From: SP197 sp965242595
GTDB taxonomy: Bacteria > Pseudomonadota > Alphaproteobacteria > SP197
Direction: 5' to 3'
DNA: 64,000 nucleotides
Assembly: GCA_965242595.1 (NCBI GenBank)
Contig: OZ251464.1
Coordinates: forward strand, 1,240,001-1,304,000
The translations under genes were made by a program, and so were the position numbers. Shown in pieces: positions 27,646 through 36,632 of this stretch (positions are counted from its first letter, which is position 1; each line of letters opens with the position of its first letter). The notes under the pieces were generated by a model. The model did not search any database. It saw only the letters and a list, made by a program, of their open reading frames with translations, and had not been told where the DNA came from.

Positions 27646-28339
27646 GGCCCTGCACCGCCCGCCGCAGCAGCCCGGCCACGCCGTTGATCGCCAGCACCAC
27701 GGCCAGCAGCACGATGCCCAGGCCCAGGGCCAGATCCAGGGCGCCCTTGGAGGTCTCCAGGGCGATGGCGGTGGTCATGACGCGGGTGACATGGTTGATG
27801 TTGCCGCCCACCACGATCACCGCGCCCACCTCGGCCACCGCCCGCCCGAAGCCGGCCAGCAGCACGGTGACCAGGCTGACCCGGGCCTCCCACAGCAGGG
27901 TGGCGACGATGGCGCCCCGGTGGAGGCCGAAGGCGCGCAGCTGCTCGTCATAGCGTTCGTTCAGGTCTTCCACCGTCTGGCGGGTGAGGGCGGCGACGAT
28001 GGGAACCACCAGCACCGCCTGGGCGATCACCATGGCCTGGGGCGTGTAAAGCAGGCCCCATTCCCCCAGCGGCCCGGCCCGCGACAACAGCAGATAAACC
28101 GCCAGCCCCGCCACCACCGGCGGCAGCCCCATCAGGGCGTTCAGCACCGCCACCAGGGCGGCGCGCCCGGGAAAGGAGGCCACCGCCAGCGCCGCGCCCA
28201 GGGGCAGGCCCACCACGGCGGCGGCCGCCACCGCCAGCAGGCTGACGCGGAGCGACAGGGCGACGATCTCCACCAGGTCGGCATCGAAGGCGACGATCAG
28301 GCGAAAGGCCTCGCCGAAGGCGCCGGACAGATCCCCCAT
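27638..28339 (-). CDS. tupB: Tungstate ABC transporter permease
   Basis: 233 residues with five to six membrane helices. It shows the family stretches LPPVVAGLAVYLLLSRAGPLG, LFTPQAMVIAQ-like YTPQAMVIAQAVLVVPIV, and RAVAEVGAVIVVGGNINHVTRVMTTAIAL. These match TupB/WtpB-type permeases closely. It lies downstream of tRNA-Gln by ~20 bp on the same strand, so it may share transcription with ispE and the tRNA. Confidence 0.85.
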   Translation of the reverse strand: MGDLSGAFGEAFRLIVAFDADLVEIVALSLRVSLLAVAAAAVVGLPLGAALAVASFPGRAALVAVLNALMGLPPVVAGLAVYLLLSRAGPLGEWGLLYTPQAMVIAQAVLVVPIVAALTRQTVEDLNERYDEQLRAFGLHRGAIVATLLWEARVSLVTVLLAGFGRAVAEVGAVIVVGGNINHVTRVMTTAIALETSKGALDLALGLGIVLLAVVLAINGVAGLLRRAVQGHG

Positions 28340-28358
28340 GGACGCTCCCCAAGCGGGC

Positions 28359-28432
28359 TGGCTGGGGCGCCAGGATTCGAACCTGGGGTCACGGGACCAA
28401 AACCCGTTGCCTTACCGCTTGGCCACGCCCCA
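28359..28432 (-). tRNA. tRNA-Gln (anticodon TTG)
   Basis: Seven-bp acceptor stem TGGGGCG/CGCCCCA, discriminator G and encoded CCA. D-arm GGCCAAGCGGTAAGGC; anticodon loop GGTTTTGGTCC with TTG; T-arm CCAGGTTCGAATCCTGG. The 5' 21 bases overlap the 3' end of ispE on the same strand, whose TAA stop is formed by the D-loop sequence GCGGTAAGG. Confidence 0.95.
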
Positions 28433-29368
28433 GCCGAGCTCTCTATAAACCGGAAAGCCGGGCGGTGCGCAAGCCGCCAGCGGCAGGGCGGCGGCCGTCC
28501 ACCAGCCGGGATGGCGCCGGGCCAGGGCGCGGGCCAGCCGCCGCGCCAGGGCCAGATCCGCCACCAGGGCGAAACAGGCGGCGCCGCTGCCGCTCATGGC
28601 CGCCAGCGCCACGCCCCTGTGGCCGGCCAGGGCGCGCAGCACCCGGGCGATGGCCGGTTCCAGGGCGCGGGCCGGGGCCTCCAGATCGTTGCCGCGCCAG
28701 GCCAGGGCGGTGGTCAGCCGCTCCAGGCCGGCGGGCCGGCGGCGCAGCGGGCGGGGCGGCGAAAACGGCCCCCGCCGCCGCGCGAACACCCGCGCCGTCG
28801 CCAGCGCCCGCCCGGGATGGGCCAGCACCAGGGCGAAGGGCGGCAGGGAAGGGGCGGCGGCCAGGCGCTCGCCGGCCCCGGACATCAGCACCGGGCGGCG
28901 GGCCAGGCAGGCTGCGACGTCAGCTCCCAGGGCAGCTCCCAGGGCAGCGGCTTCGCCCGCGCGCGCGCCGCCGCCCCGCCGCCCGGCCAGCGCCCGCAGC
29001 ACGGCGGCGGCATCGGCCGAGCCGCCGCCCAGACCGGCGGCGACCGGGATGTTCTTTTCCAGGTGCAGACGCCAGCCGCCCCGCGCCCAGCCCTGCCGCC
29101 TGGCCAGCGCCAGCGCCCGCAGCGCCAGATTGTCCCGTTCCGGCGTGGCGGCCAGCGCCGGCGCGAACGGGCCGCCGAGCTCCAGCCGGTCACAGGGCGC
29201 CGGGGCCAGCCAGAGCCGGTCGGCCAGCGAGACCGGCAGCGCCAGGCTGTCCAGGCTGTGATAGCCGTCGCCGCGCCGCCCGGTGACGCGCAGATAGAGG
29301 TTCACCTTGGCCGGCGCGAAAAAAGGCCCCGCCAGCCCCGCGCTCGCCTCAGCCGTCGCCGCCGTCAT
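28412..29368 (-). CDS. ispE: 4-diphosphocytidyl-2-C-methyl-D-erythritol kinase
   Basis: GHMP kinase of the non-mevalonate isoprenoid pathway, 318 residues. FAPAKVNLYLRVTGRRGDGYHSLDSL is the family start. The ATP-binding GHMP motif is PVAAGLGGGSADAAAVLRAL, and GVALAAMSGSGAACFAL is motif 3. The ATG at 29368 lies inside the end of the TPR lipoprotein gene (20-bp overlap). The last six codons and the stop lie inside tRNA-Gln, so the natural C-terminus (ELGWGVAKR) is partly written by tRNA sequence. Confidence 0.92.
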   Translation of the reverse strand: MTAATAEASAGLAGPFFAPAKVNLYLRVTGRRGDGYHSLDSLALPVSLADRLWLAPAPCDRLELGGPFAPALAATPERDNLALRALALARRQGWARGGWRLHLEKNIPVAAGLGGGSADAAAVLRALAGRRGGGARAGEAAALGAALGADVAACLARRPVLMSGAGERLAAAPSLPPFALVLAHPGRALATARVFARRRGPFSPPRPLRRRPAGLERLTTALAWRGNDLEAPARALEPAIARVLRALAGHRGVALAAMSGSGAACFALVADLALARRLARALARRHPGWWTAAALPLAACAPPGFPVYRELGWGVAKR

Positions 29369-31130
29369 TCTGGATGTCGTCTGGGGCATCGTCCTGGACG
29401 CCGCTCGCCGCAGCCTCCGGAGAGGCGGCGCCATCCAGGCCCTCGCGCAGCTTGGCCCGGGCGGCGGCCGCCAGTTCGGCATCGCCCTGGCGCAGCACCC
29501 GGCGCCACTGAAAACGCGCCTCGTCGCGCCGGCCCACCATCCAGTAGGCATCGCCCAGATGGTCGTTCACCACGGCGTCGCCGGGCACATATTCCACCGC
29601 CCGTTCCAGCTGGGCGACCGCGTCCTGGAACCGCCCCAGGCGGTAGAACGCCCAGCCCAGGCTGTCGATGATGAAGCCGTCTTCGGGGCGCTGGGCGACG
29701 GCGCGGCGGATCATCTTCAGGGCTTCGTCCAGGCGCTCGCCCCGGTCCACCCAGCTGTAGCCCAGATAGTTCAGCACGAAGGGCTGTTCCGGCTGCACCT
29801 CCAGGGCGGCGACGAAATCCTCCTCGGCCCGGCCCCAGCGCCCGGCCCGTTCCAGCACGATGCCGCGCACATAATGCAGCCACCAATTGCCGGCCACCGC
29901 CGCGCCCATGCGGGCAAAGGCGCCGTCATAGGCGGCCACCGCCTCCTCCCAACGCTCGTGGCGGCGCAGCAGGTCGCCCATCGCCACCAGGGCGCCGAAA
30001 CGGTTGGGGCGCCGTTCGGCCAGGGCGGTCAGCAGGGCCAGCGCGCCCTCGCTGTCGCCGCTGTCGTCCAGCGCGAAGGCGCTGCGCAGGCCGGCGCTCC
30101 AGGCCAGCGGCGAGGCGGGCGGGCCGGCCTCCGGCGCGATCCGCCGCCACAACGCCAGCGCGCCGCCATGGGCGTCCTGAGAGGAGAGAACGTCGCCGGC
30201 CAGCAGCGCCACCGCGTCGCTCTCCGGCGCCAGCCAGGCCGCCAGGCGGGCAAAGGCCAGGGCATGGGCTTTGCGTCCCCGCTCTCCGGCCAGGCTGGCG
30301 GCGGCCAGCAGCGCCTCGGCCATCCCCTGGCGATGGCCGGTGGGCGCGGGCGGCCCTGGCGCGCCCTCGTTCAGCCGCAGCAGGGTGGCCTCGTAGCGCA
30401 GGGCATCCGGGTAGGCGGCCAGAAAGCGGCGATAAAGCGCGCCCGCTTCCCCGGCCAGCCCCTGGCGTTCCAGCAGGGCGCCATAGGCGGAGACCATGCG
30501 CCAGCTGTCGCTTTCCCCGGCGGCGACGCGCCGATAGGCGGCCAGCGCCCGCTGCGGGCGTCCGAACAGCTCCTCCACCAGGGCGATGTGATGGGCTTGC
30601 AGCGGATCGTCGCCATCCGCCGGCCCGAAGGCCGCCAGCGCGGCGTCGCCATCGCCGGTCGCGGCCAGCGCCCAGCCCCGCAGCAGCGGCCCCAGCAAGG
30701 CGCCGAGGCCATCGTCCGGCAGACCGGAAAGGGCCTGGATGGCGGCCTGCGGCGCATCCCGGGCCAGCGCCGCCGCCGCCAGCGTGAACCGGGGCGGCAG
30801 GCCGCCGCCCGCCACCCCGTTCGCCACCATCCGGCGCGCCACCTGCTGCGCCTCCTCCACCCGGCCCGCCGCCAGCAGCGCGATATGGGCCTTGCGCATC
30901 AGCGCCCTTTCGCCGGGGGCGGCGGCCAGCGCGATCCGGAGGTAATCCGCCGCCGCCGCCATGTCGCCTCGCTCCAGGGCGGCGTTGGCGGCCAGATAGG
31001 CCCCCGATGGCGAGCTGCGCGCGGCGGTCGCATCCGGCGCCATCTCCCCCGTCACACCATGGCCGCAGGCGGTCAGCGCCAGCAGAACGGCGGCGATGGC
31101 AGGCCGGCGGAGGCGGTGGCGGAGGGGCAT
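29349..31130 (-). CDS. TPR-repeat lipoprotein
   Basis: 593 residues. A lipoprotein signal (AIAAVLLALTAC, lipobox LTAC, about residues 10-22) is followed by a long run of TPR-like helices ending with strong units (PFVLNYLGYSWVDRGERLDEALKMIRRAVAQRPEDGFIIDSLGWAFYRLGRFQDAVAQLERAVEY). Such proteins upstream of ispE are common in alphaproteobacteria and are presumed envelope scaffolds. The start at 31130 is chosen because it creates the lipoprotein signal; the ribosome site is weak. Coding for ispE starts within its last codons. Confidence 0.85.
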   Translation of the reverse strand: MPLRHRLRRPAIAAVLLALTACGHGVTGEMAPDATAARSSPSGAYLAANAALERGDMAAAADYLRIALAAAPGERALMRKAHIALLAAGRVEEAQQVARRMVANGVAGGGLPPRFTLAAAALARDAPQAAIQALSGLPDDGLGALLGPLLRGWALAATGDGDAALAAFGPADGDDPLQAHHIALVEELFGRPQRALAAYRRVAAGESDSWRMVSAYGALLERQGLAGEAGALYRRFLAAYPDALRYEATLLRLNEGAPGPPAPTGHRQGMAEALLAAASLAGERGRKAHALAFARLAAWLAPESDAVALLAGDVLSSQDAHGGALALWRRIAPEAGPPASPLAWSAGLRSAFALDDSGDSEGALALLTALAERRPNRFGALVAMGDLLRRHERWEEAVAAYDGAFARMGAAVAGNWWLHYVRGIVLERAGRWGRAEEDFVAALEVQPEQPFVLNYLGYSWVDRGERLDEALKMIRRAVAQRPEDGFIIDSLGWAFYRLGRFQDAVAQLERAVEYVPGDAVVNDHLGDAYWMVGRRDEARFQWRRVLRQGDAELAAAARAKLREGLDGAASPEAAASGVQDDAPDDIQNDGGDG

Positions 31131-31208
31131 GGCGGCAAAGGCTGGTGCCTGTCGGGGAGGGGGATGGACGCTGCTACAACTGCTGCATACCGGGCGCTGC
31201 ATATCTGG

Positions 31209-32840
31209 CTACATGTTGGGATAATTGGGGCCGCCGCCACCTTCCGGCGCCACCCAGACGATGTTCTGGCTGGGATCCTTGATGTCGCAGGTTTTGCAGT
31301 GGACGCAGTTCTGGGCGTTGATTTGGAGCTGTGGCCCATCCTCGCCGGCGACGATCTCATAGACACCGGCGGGGCAATAGCGCTGTTCCGGCGCATCGTA
31401 GCGGGCCAGATTGAGGGCGATGGGCACCCTGGCATCCTTCAGGGTCAGGTGGCAGGGCTGGTCCCGCTCGTGGTCGGTCGCGGCCAGGAACACGGAACTG
31501 TTGCGGTCGAAGGACAGCACGCCATCGGGCTTGGGATAGGCGATGGGCTTTGCGGCGGCGGCTGGTTTCAGGGCCTCGTGGTCGGGGCGGTGGCGAAAGG
31601 TCCAGGGCGCCCGCCCGCGCAACAGCAGGGTGTCGATGGCCGAATACAGCAGCCCCGCCCACAGCCCGGCGCGAAAGCTGGGGCGGATGTTGCGCACCCG
31701 GTGGAGCTCCTCCCACAGCCAGCTCTGGCGCAGCCTTTCGGGATAGGTGTCTGGGGTGGCGTCGGGCGCGTCGCCGCCCAGCCAGTCGAACACCGCCTCG
31801 GCGGCGACGATGCCGCTTTTCATGGCCGTGTGGCTGCCCTTGATCTTGGGCACATTGACGAAGCCGGCGGCGCAGCCGATCAGCGCCCCGCCGGGAAAGG
31901 CCAGCTGCGGGATGGATTGGAAACCGCCCTCGTTGATGGCCCGGGCGCCATAGGCGATGCGCTTGCCGCCTTCCAGATGGCGGCGGATGGCGGGGTGGGT
32001 CTTGAAGCGCTGAAACTCCTCGAAGGGGGAGAGGTGCGGGTTTTCGTAATCCAGCCCCACCACGAACCCCACGGCCACCTGGTCGTCTCCCAGGTGATAG
32101 AGGAACGAGCCGCCATAGGTGCGCCGGTCCAGCGGCCAGCCGGCGGTGTGGATCACCGTTCCCGGGCGGTGGCGTTCGGGGTCGATCTGCCACAGCTCCT
32201 TGATGCCGATGCCATAGGTCTGGGGGCAGGCGTCCCGGCGCAGGCCGAAGCGGGCCATCAGCTGGGCGGAGAGCTGGCCGCGGCAGCCTTCGGCGAACAG
32301 GGTCTGGCGGGCGTGGAGCTCGATGCCCGGCTGATGGTGGGCCTTGGGCGTGCCGTCCCTGGCCAGGCCCATATCGCCGGTTGCCACCCCCTTCACGCTG
32401 CCGTCGTCGTGGAACAGCAGCTCGGCGGCGGCGAAGCCGGGGAAAATCTCCACGCCCAGGGCTTCGGCCTCGCCGGCCAGCCAGCGGCAGACATTGCCCA
32501 GGCTGACGACATAGTTGCCGTGGTTCTTCATCTGGGGCGGGGTGGGCAGGCGGATGGCGCGCTTTTTCGTCAGCAGCAGAAAGCGGTCGCCGGTGGCGGG
32601 GGTGGTCAGGGGCGCGCCGCGCTGCTTCCAGTCGGGGATCAGCTCGTTCAGGGCGCGGGGCTCCATCACGGCGCCGGAAAGGATGTGGGCGCCCACCTCC
32701 GATCCCTTTTCCACCACGCACACCGTCACCTCGCGCCCACCGGCGGCGGCCAGCTGACGCAGGCGGATGGCGGCGGCCAGCCCGGCCGGGCCGGCGCCCA
32801 CGATCACCACGTCGAACTCCATGCTTTCGCGCTGCGCCAT
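31209..32840 (-). CDS. Electron transfer flavoprotein-ubiquinone oxidoreductase
   Basis: 543 residues. The FAD-binding motif is DVVIVGAGPAGLAAAIRLRQL. EVGAHILSGAVMEPRAL, GCAAGFVNVPKIKGSHTAMKSG and the C-terminal ferredoxin-like cluster NAQNCVHCKTCDIKDPSQNI are specific for ETF-QO. It passes electrons from fatty acid and amino acid oxidation via ETF to ubiquinone in the inner membrane. Ubiquinone use fits coq7 in the window. A ribosome site (GGGGGCAAAGG) precedes the ATG. Divergent from the uracil-DNA glycosylase. Confidence 0.95.
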   Translation of the reverse strand: MAQRESMEFDVVIVGAGPAGLAAAIRLRQLAAAGGREVTVCVVEKGSEVGAHILSGAVMEPRALNELIPDWKQRGAPLTTPATGDRFLLLTKKRAIRLPTPPQMKNHGNYVVSLGNVCRWLAGEAEALGVEIFPGFAAAELLFHDDGSVKGVATGDMGLARDGTPKAHHQPGIELHARQTLFAEGCRGQLSAQLMARFGLRRDACPQTYGIGIKELWQIDPERHRPGTVIHTAGWPLDRRTYGGSFLYHLGDDQVAVGFVVGLDYENPHLSPFEEFQRFKTHPAIRRHLEGGKRIAYGARAINEGGFQSIPQLAFPGGALIGCAAGFVNVPKIKGSHTAMKSGIVAAEAVFDWLGGDAPDATPDTYPERLRQSWLWEELHRVRNIRPSFRAGLWAGLLYSAIDTLLLRGRAPWTFRHRPDHEALKPAAAAKPIAYPKPDGVLSFDRNSSVFLAATDHERDQPCHLTLKDARVPIALNLARYDAPEQRYCPAGVYEIVAGEDGPQLQINAQNCVHCKTCDIKDPSQNIVWVAPEGGGGPNYPNM

Positions 32841-32957
32841 GGCCTTTGCCCCCTCTGGCGGCTATCGTCATAGCCGAGGCCACCCGGCGCGGCAATCGCC
32901 ACCGGCGCCGGGTGGCGGCGCGAGGCGGGATCGGCAAAACCGGGATAGAGTGGGGGC

Positions 32958-33785
32958 ATGGACCGCGACCGGGCGATGGCGTTGCTGCGCTGGTATGTGG
33001 AGGCGGGGGTGGACGAAGCCGTCGGCGAGGCGCCGCTGTGCCGCTTCGCCGCCCCGGCGGCGGCCGGACCCGCGCCACCGCCGGCCAAACCGACGCCGCC
33101 ACCCGTCGCCGAACCGGCACCCCCGCCATTATCGCCGACCGGAGCCGCGCCCTGGGCGCCGGCGGCCGACCCCGGCGAGGCGCGCGCCGCCGCTGCCGCC
33201 GCCAGCGATCATGACGCTCTGCTGGCGGCCATCCGCGCCTTCGAAGGCTGCGCGCTGAAGCGCACCGCCACCACCACCTGCATCTGCGACGGCAATCCGG
33301 CGGCACCGATAGCCATCGTCGGCGAGGCGCCGGGGCGCGAGGAGGACCGCCAGGGCAAGCCCTTCGTCGGCCCGGCCGGACGGCTGCTGGACAAGATGCT
33401 GGCCGCCATCGGCCTGGACCGCAGCCGGGTCTATATCACCAACACCATCTATTGGCGCCCGCCGGGCAACCGGGCGCCCACCGCCGACGAGCTGGCGCTG
33501 TGCCTGCCCTTTCTGGAACGGCAGGTCGAGCTGATCGCCCCGCGCCTGCTGGTCTATCTTGGCGGCACCGCCGCCAAGGCCATGCTGGGGCGCAGCGAAG
33601 GCATCACCCGCCTGCGCGGACGCTGGTTCGCGCTGCAACGGCCGGGGCGGGAGGCGATTCCGGCCATCGCCATGTTCCACCCCGCCTATCTGCTGCGCCG
33701 CCCGGAGCGCAAGCGGGATTCCTGGCGGGATCTGCTGGCGATCCGCGAAAAAATGGACCAGCTGGGCATCGCCGCCGGCGGCTGA
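32958..33785 (+). CDS. Uracil-DNA glycosylase, family 4
   Basis: 275 residues. An Ala/Pro-rich linker spans roughly residues 30-80. The catalytic domain shows GEAPGREEDRQGKPFVGPAG (motif A), YITNTIYWRPPGNRAPT, and motif B FHPAYLLRRP. Cysteines in FEGCALKRTATTTC fit the [4Fe-4S] ligands of family 4 enzymes. Removes uracil from DNA after cytosine deamination. The next gene begins 75 bp downstream on the same strand. Confidence 0.9.
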   Translation: MDRDRAMALLRWYVEAGVDEAVGEAPLCRFAAPAAAGPAPPPAKPTPPPVAEPAPPPLSPTGAAPWAPAADPGEARAAAAAASDHDALLAAIRAFEGCALKRTATTTCICDGNPAAPIAIVGEAPGREEDRQGKPFVGPAGRLLDKMLAAIGLDRSRVYITNTIYWRPPGNRAPTADELALCLPFLERQVELIAPRLLVYLGGTAAKAMLGRSEGITRLRGRWFALQRPGREAIPAIAMFHPAYLLRRPERKRDSWRDLLAIREKMDQLGIAAGG

Positions 33786-33859
33786 CCGATGACGGCGGGG
33801 ACACCCACCGGCGCGCCTTGCCGCCAGGGAGACGGTTGCGGGCGGCAGGGGGGCAACCT

Positions 33860-35737
33860 ATGAGGCGCGCCTTCGCACAGGCGCAGGACCGGATCGTGGA
33901 GCGTGCCTCCGGCGGTAAAACCTTTGCCAGAACCGCGCGGCGCGCCCTGGCCGCCGCCCTGCTTTTCCTGGCGCCGTGGCCGGCGACGGGCGAGGCGCCG
34001 CCGCTGCCCGGCTTCAAACCGGCGCCCGCCGCCGTCCTGCTGCCCCTGCCGGGCCACAAGCCGGCGCCGGCGGCCGGCGCCCTGTTCGCCGTCCTCGGCC
34101 CGCGCGATGCCGCCGCCTATCGCCGCATTTTCGCCGTTCAGCAGCATGCCGACTGGGCCACGGCCGATCGCCTTATCGCCGGCCTCGACGACCGGGTGCT
34201 GATGGGCCATGTCCTGTTTCAACGCTATATGCACCCCACCGGCTGGCGTTCCAGCTTTGCCGAGCTGGCCGCCTGGCTGGCCGCCTATGGCGACCATCCC
34301 GGCGCGGCCCAGATCTACCGGCTGGCGCGCAAACGCCGCCCGGCCGGCGCGGCGGCGCCGACAGCGCCCTGGGCCGGCAGCCTGGGCCGGGCGCATGGCG
34401 GCGCCCCCGGCCATGCCGACGAGGCCGCCGCCAGCCCCTGGGAAGGGCTGGCGCCCGAGCGCCGCCGCGCCGCCGAAGAGCTGGCACAACGCATCGCGCG
34501 CCAGATCCGCAAGGGCCGCAACGCCGCCGCCCGCGCCCTGCTGCGGGATGCCCCGGTGGCGGCGGGCGATGCCTTTGTCCACGACCGCCTGGCGGCGGAG
34601 GTGGCGCGGGGCTATTTCGTGGCCGGCGACGACGGGCAGGCGCGGGCGCTGGCCGAACCGGCGCTGGAGCGTTCCGGCGCCGCGGCGCCGCTGGCGGGCT
34701 GGATCGCCGGCCTGGCCGCCTGGCGCCAGGGCGATATGGAGGCCGCCCGGCGCGCCTTCGAGCTGCTGGCCGCCGGCAGCCGCAAGGGCGAGCTGGCGGC
34801 GGCCGGGGCCTATTGGGCGGCCCGCGCCAATCTGCGCCTGCAACGCCCGCGCCAGGTGCGCCCCTGGCTGGCCGCGGCGGCGCAAGCCAGCCCGCTGGGT
34901 TTCTACGGTCTGCTGGCAAGGCGCGCTTTGGGCGGCGAGATCGTCCTGGCCGAAGCCCTGCCCCATCTCTCCGGGCTGGAACGGCAAAAGCTGGCCGCTA
35001 TGGGCGAGGTCCGCCGCGCGGCGGGGCTGGCCCAGGCCGGGCAGCAGCATCGGGCCGACCGCGAGTTCGACGGCCTCAACGCCTATGACCGGCCGGGGCT
35101 GGCGGTGGCGGTCATGCGGCTGGCGGCGGATCTGGGCCTGCCAGCGACCCAATACCGGCTGGCCCGCCAGCTGCTGGCAGGCTTCGGCGAGCGCTTCGAC
35201 GCCGCCCTCTACCCGCTGCCGCCCTGGCAGCCGCGCCAGGGCTTCGCGCTGGATGCGGCGCTGCTGTTCGCCGTGATGCGGCGGGAATCGGCCTTCCGCG
35301 CCTTCGCCATCAGCGGTGCCGGCGCGCGCGGGCCGATGCAGATCATGCCGCCGACGGCCGCCGCCATCGCCGGCGATCGCGCTTTCCGGCGCGCTAAACG
35401 GCATCTGCTGACCGACCCGACGGTGGCGCTGGAGATAGGGCAGGCCTATCTGGTCCATCTGCTGGGCCTGGACCACATCCAGGGCAACCTGTTCTTCACG
35501 CTGGCGGCCTGGAACGCCGGCCCCACCCGGCTGAAGTCATGGTTGAAGGCCGCTTCGGCCAGCGACCCGCTGCTCTTCATCGAATCCATCCCGGCGCGGG
35601 AGACGCGCTTTTTCGTCGAGGCGACCATGGCGAATTACTGGCTTTACCGCCTGCGCCAGGGGCTGGCGACGCCGCTGCTGGACCGGGTCGCCGGTGGGGG
35701 GTGGCCGGTTTATGCCGGCAGCGAGGGCGGGCCTTGA
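33860..35737 (+). CDS. Soluble lytic murein transglycosylase (Slt70-like)
   Basis: 625 residues. A hydrophobic signal segment (RRALAAALLFLAPWPATGEA) precedes a long superhelical U-domain. The C-terminal SLT domain has the catalytic Glu in FAVMRRESAF, then GARGPMQIMPPTAAAIA and FFTLAAWNAGPTRLKSWL. It cleaves peptidoglycan glycan strands in the periplasm. The ATG at 33860 follows a GGGGGG stretch; the longer in-frame sequence overlaps the glycosylase gene. Confidence 0.9.
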   Translation: MRRAFAQAQDRIVERASGGKTFARTARRALAAALLFLAPWPATGEAPPLPGFKPAPAAVLLPLPGHKPAPAAGALFAVLGPRDAAAYRRIFAVQQHADWATADRLIAGLDDRVLMGHVLFQRYMHPTGWRSSFAELAAWLAAYGDHPGAAQIYRLARKRRPAGAAAPTAPWAGSLGRAHGGAPGHADEAAASPWEGLAPERRRAAEELAQRIARQIRKGRNAAARALLRDAPVAAGDAFVHDRLAAEVARGYFVAGDDGQARALAEPALERSGAAAPLAGWIAGLAAWRQGDMEAARRAFELLAAGSRKGELAAAGAYWAARANLRLQRPRQVRPWLAAAAQASPLGFYGLLARRALGGEIVLAEALPHLSGLERQKLAAMGEVRRAAGLAQAGQQHRADREFDGLNAYDRPGLAVAVMRLAADLGLPATQYRLARQLLAGFGERFDAALYPLPPWQPRQGFALDAALLFAVMRRESAFRAFAISGAGARGPMQIMPPTAAAIAGDRAFRRAKRHLLTDPTVALEIGQAYLVHLLGLDHIQGNLFFTLAAWNAGPTRLKSWLKAASASDPLLFIESIPARETRFFVEATMANYWLYRLRQGLATPLLDRVAGGGWPVYAGSEGGP

Positions 35738-35773
35738 GGGGTGGGCGCTGGCGAGGGCCGCCGGCGCGCGAAC

Positions 35774-36130
35774 TCAGTTGGCGCCCGCCTGGTCGTCTTC
35801 CACCGCCTGGGCCAGGCTGCCGGGGCGGGACAGGGCGCCGGCGACGGTGCCTTCGATCCGTGCCACGCGCTCGCGCAATTCGGTCTGGCCGACTTCGAGG
35901 CGCGCCATGCGCTCGCGCAGTTCGCTCTGGCCGGCCTCGAGGCGGTCGAAGCGCGTCTCGATCCGCGCCATGCGCTCACGCAACTCGCTTTGGCCAGTCT
36001 CGAGGCGGTCGAAGCGCGTTTCGAGGCGGGCCTCCAGCGTCGCCATGTCGGCGCGCTGCCAGGCGAACAGGGCGACAAGCACCACCAGCAAGGCGAGGAA
36101 CAGTTTCACGAACGGGCCGATCTGCGGCAT
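35774..36130 (-). CDS. Membrane-anchored coiled-coil protein, copy A
   Basis: 118 residues: one N-terminal transmembrane helix (FVKLFLALLVVLVALFAW), then a coiled coil of 14-residue units (RLEAGQSELRERMA and variants, about four copies) and a tail VAGALSRPGSLAQAVEDDQAGAN. It is a tandem duplicate of the gene at 36222, and the two share their upstream 40-50 bases including the ribosome site (GGAGG). Copy A differs by RIETRFDRLE inserts in the repeat zone. Function unknown. Confidence 0.75.
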   Translation of the reverse strand: MPQIGPFVKLFLALLVVLVALFAWQRADMATLEARLETRFDRLETGQSELRERMARIETRFDRLEAGQSELRERMARLEVGQTELRERVARIEGTVAGALSRPGSLAQAVEDDQAGAN

Positions 36131-36221
36131 GACGGCCTCCAGAGGGCGCGAGCATCAGCCTATCACGGCGCGTTGCGCGCGGCCATGACCATATGCGGCG
36201 AAGCAGCGCGGCCCGGCAGGT

Positions 36222-36632
36222 TCAGTTGGCGCCCGCTTGGCCGTCTTCCACCGCCTGGGCCAGGCTGCCGGGGCGGGACAGGGCACCGGCGACGGTGCCT
36301 TCGATCCGTGCCACGCGCTCGCGCAATTCGGTCTGGCCGACCTCGAGGCGCGCCACGCGCTCGCGCAATTCGGTCTGGCCGACCTCGAGGCGTGCCATGC
36401 GCTCGCGCAACTCGCTCTGGCCGGCTTCGAGGCGTGCCATGCGCTCGCGCAACTCGCTCTGGCCGGTCTCGAGGCGGTCGAGACGCTCATCGATGCGGGT
36501 GAAGCGTTCATCGAAATGCTCCCCGAGGCGGGTTTCCAACGCTGCCATGTCGGCGCGCTGCCAGCCGAACAGGGCGACAAGCACCACCAGCAAGGCGAGG
36601 AACAGTTTCACGAACGGGCCGATCTGCGGCAT
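36222..36632 (-). CDS. Membrane-anchored coiled-coil protein, copy B
   Basis: 136 residues, paralogue of the gene at 35774, with identical first 16 residues (MPQIGPFVKLFLALLV) and nearly identical tail. The coiled-coil region has an extra spacer (GEHFDERFTRIDERLD) and a different number of 14-residue units (42-bp DNA repeats). The start at 36632 has GGAGG six bases upstream; the in-frame ATG at 36653 does not. The pair suggests an unequal-crossing-over expansion. Function unknown. Confidence 0.75.
   Translation of the reverse strand: MPQIGPFVKLFLALLVVLVALFGWQRADMAALETRLGEHFDERFTRIDERLDRLETGQSELRERMARLEAGQSELRERMARLEVGQTELRERVARLEVGQTELRERVARIEGTVAGALSRPGSLAQAVEDGQAGAN

Noticed and set aside
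29307..32873. A 1188-codon plus-strand open frame across the TPR lipoprotein and ETF-QO genes
   Set aside because: Composition is that of a complementary-strand shadow; the minus-strand genes have full family signatures.
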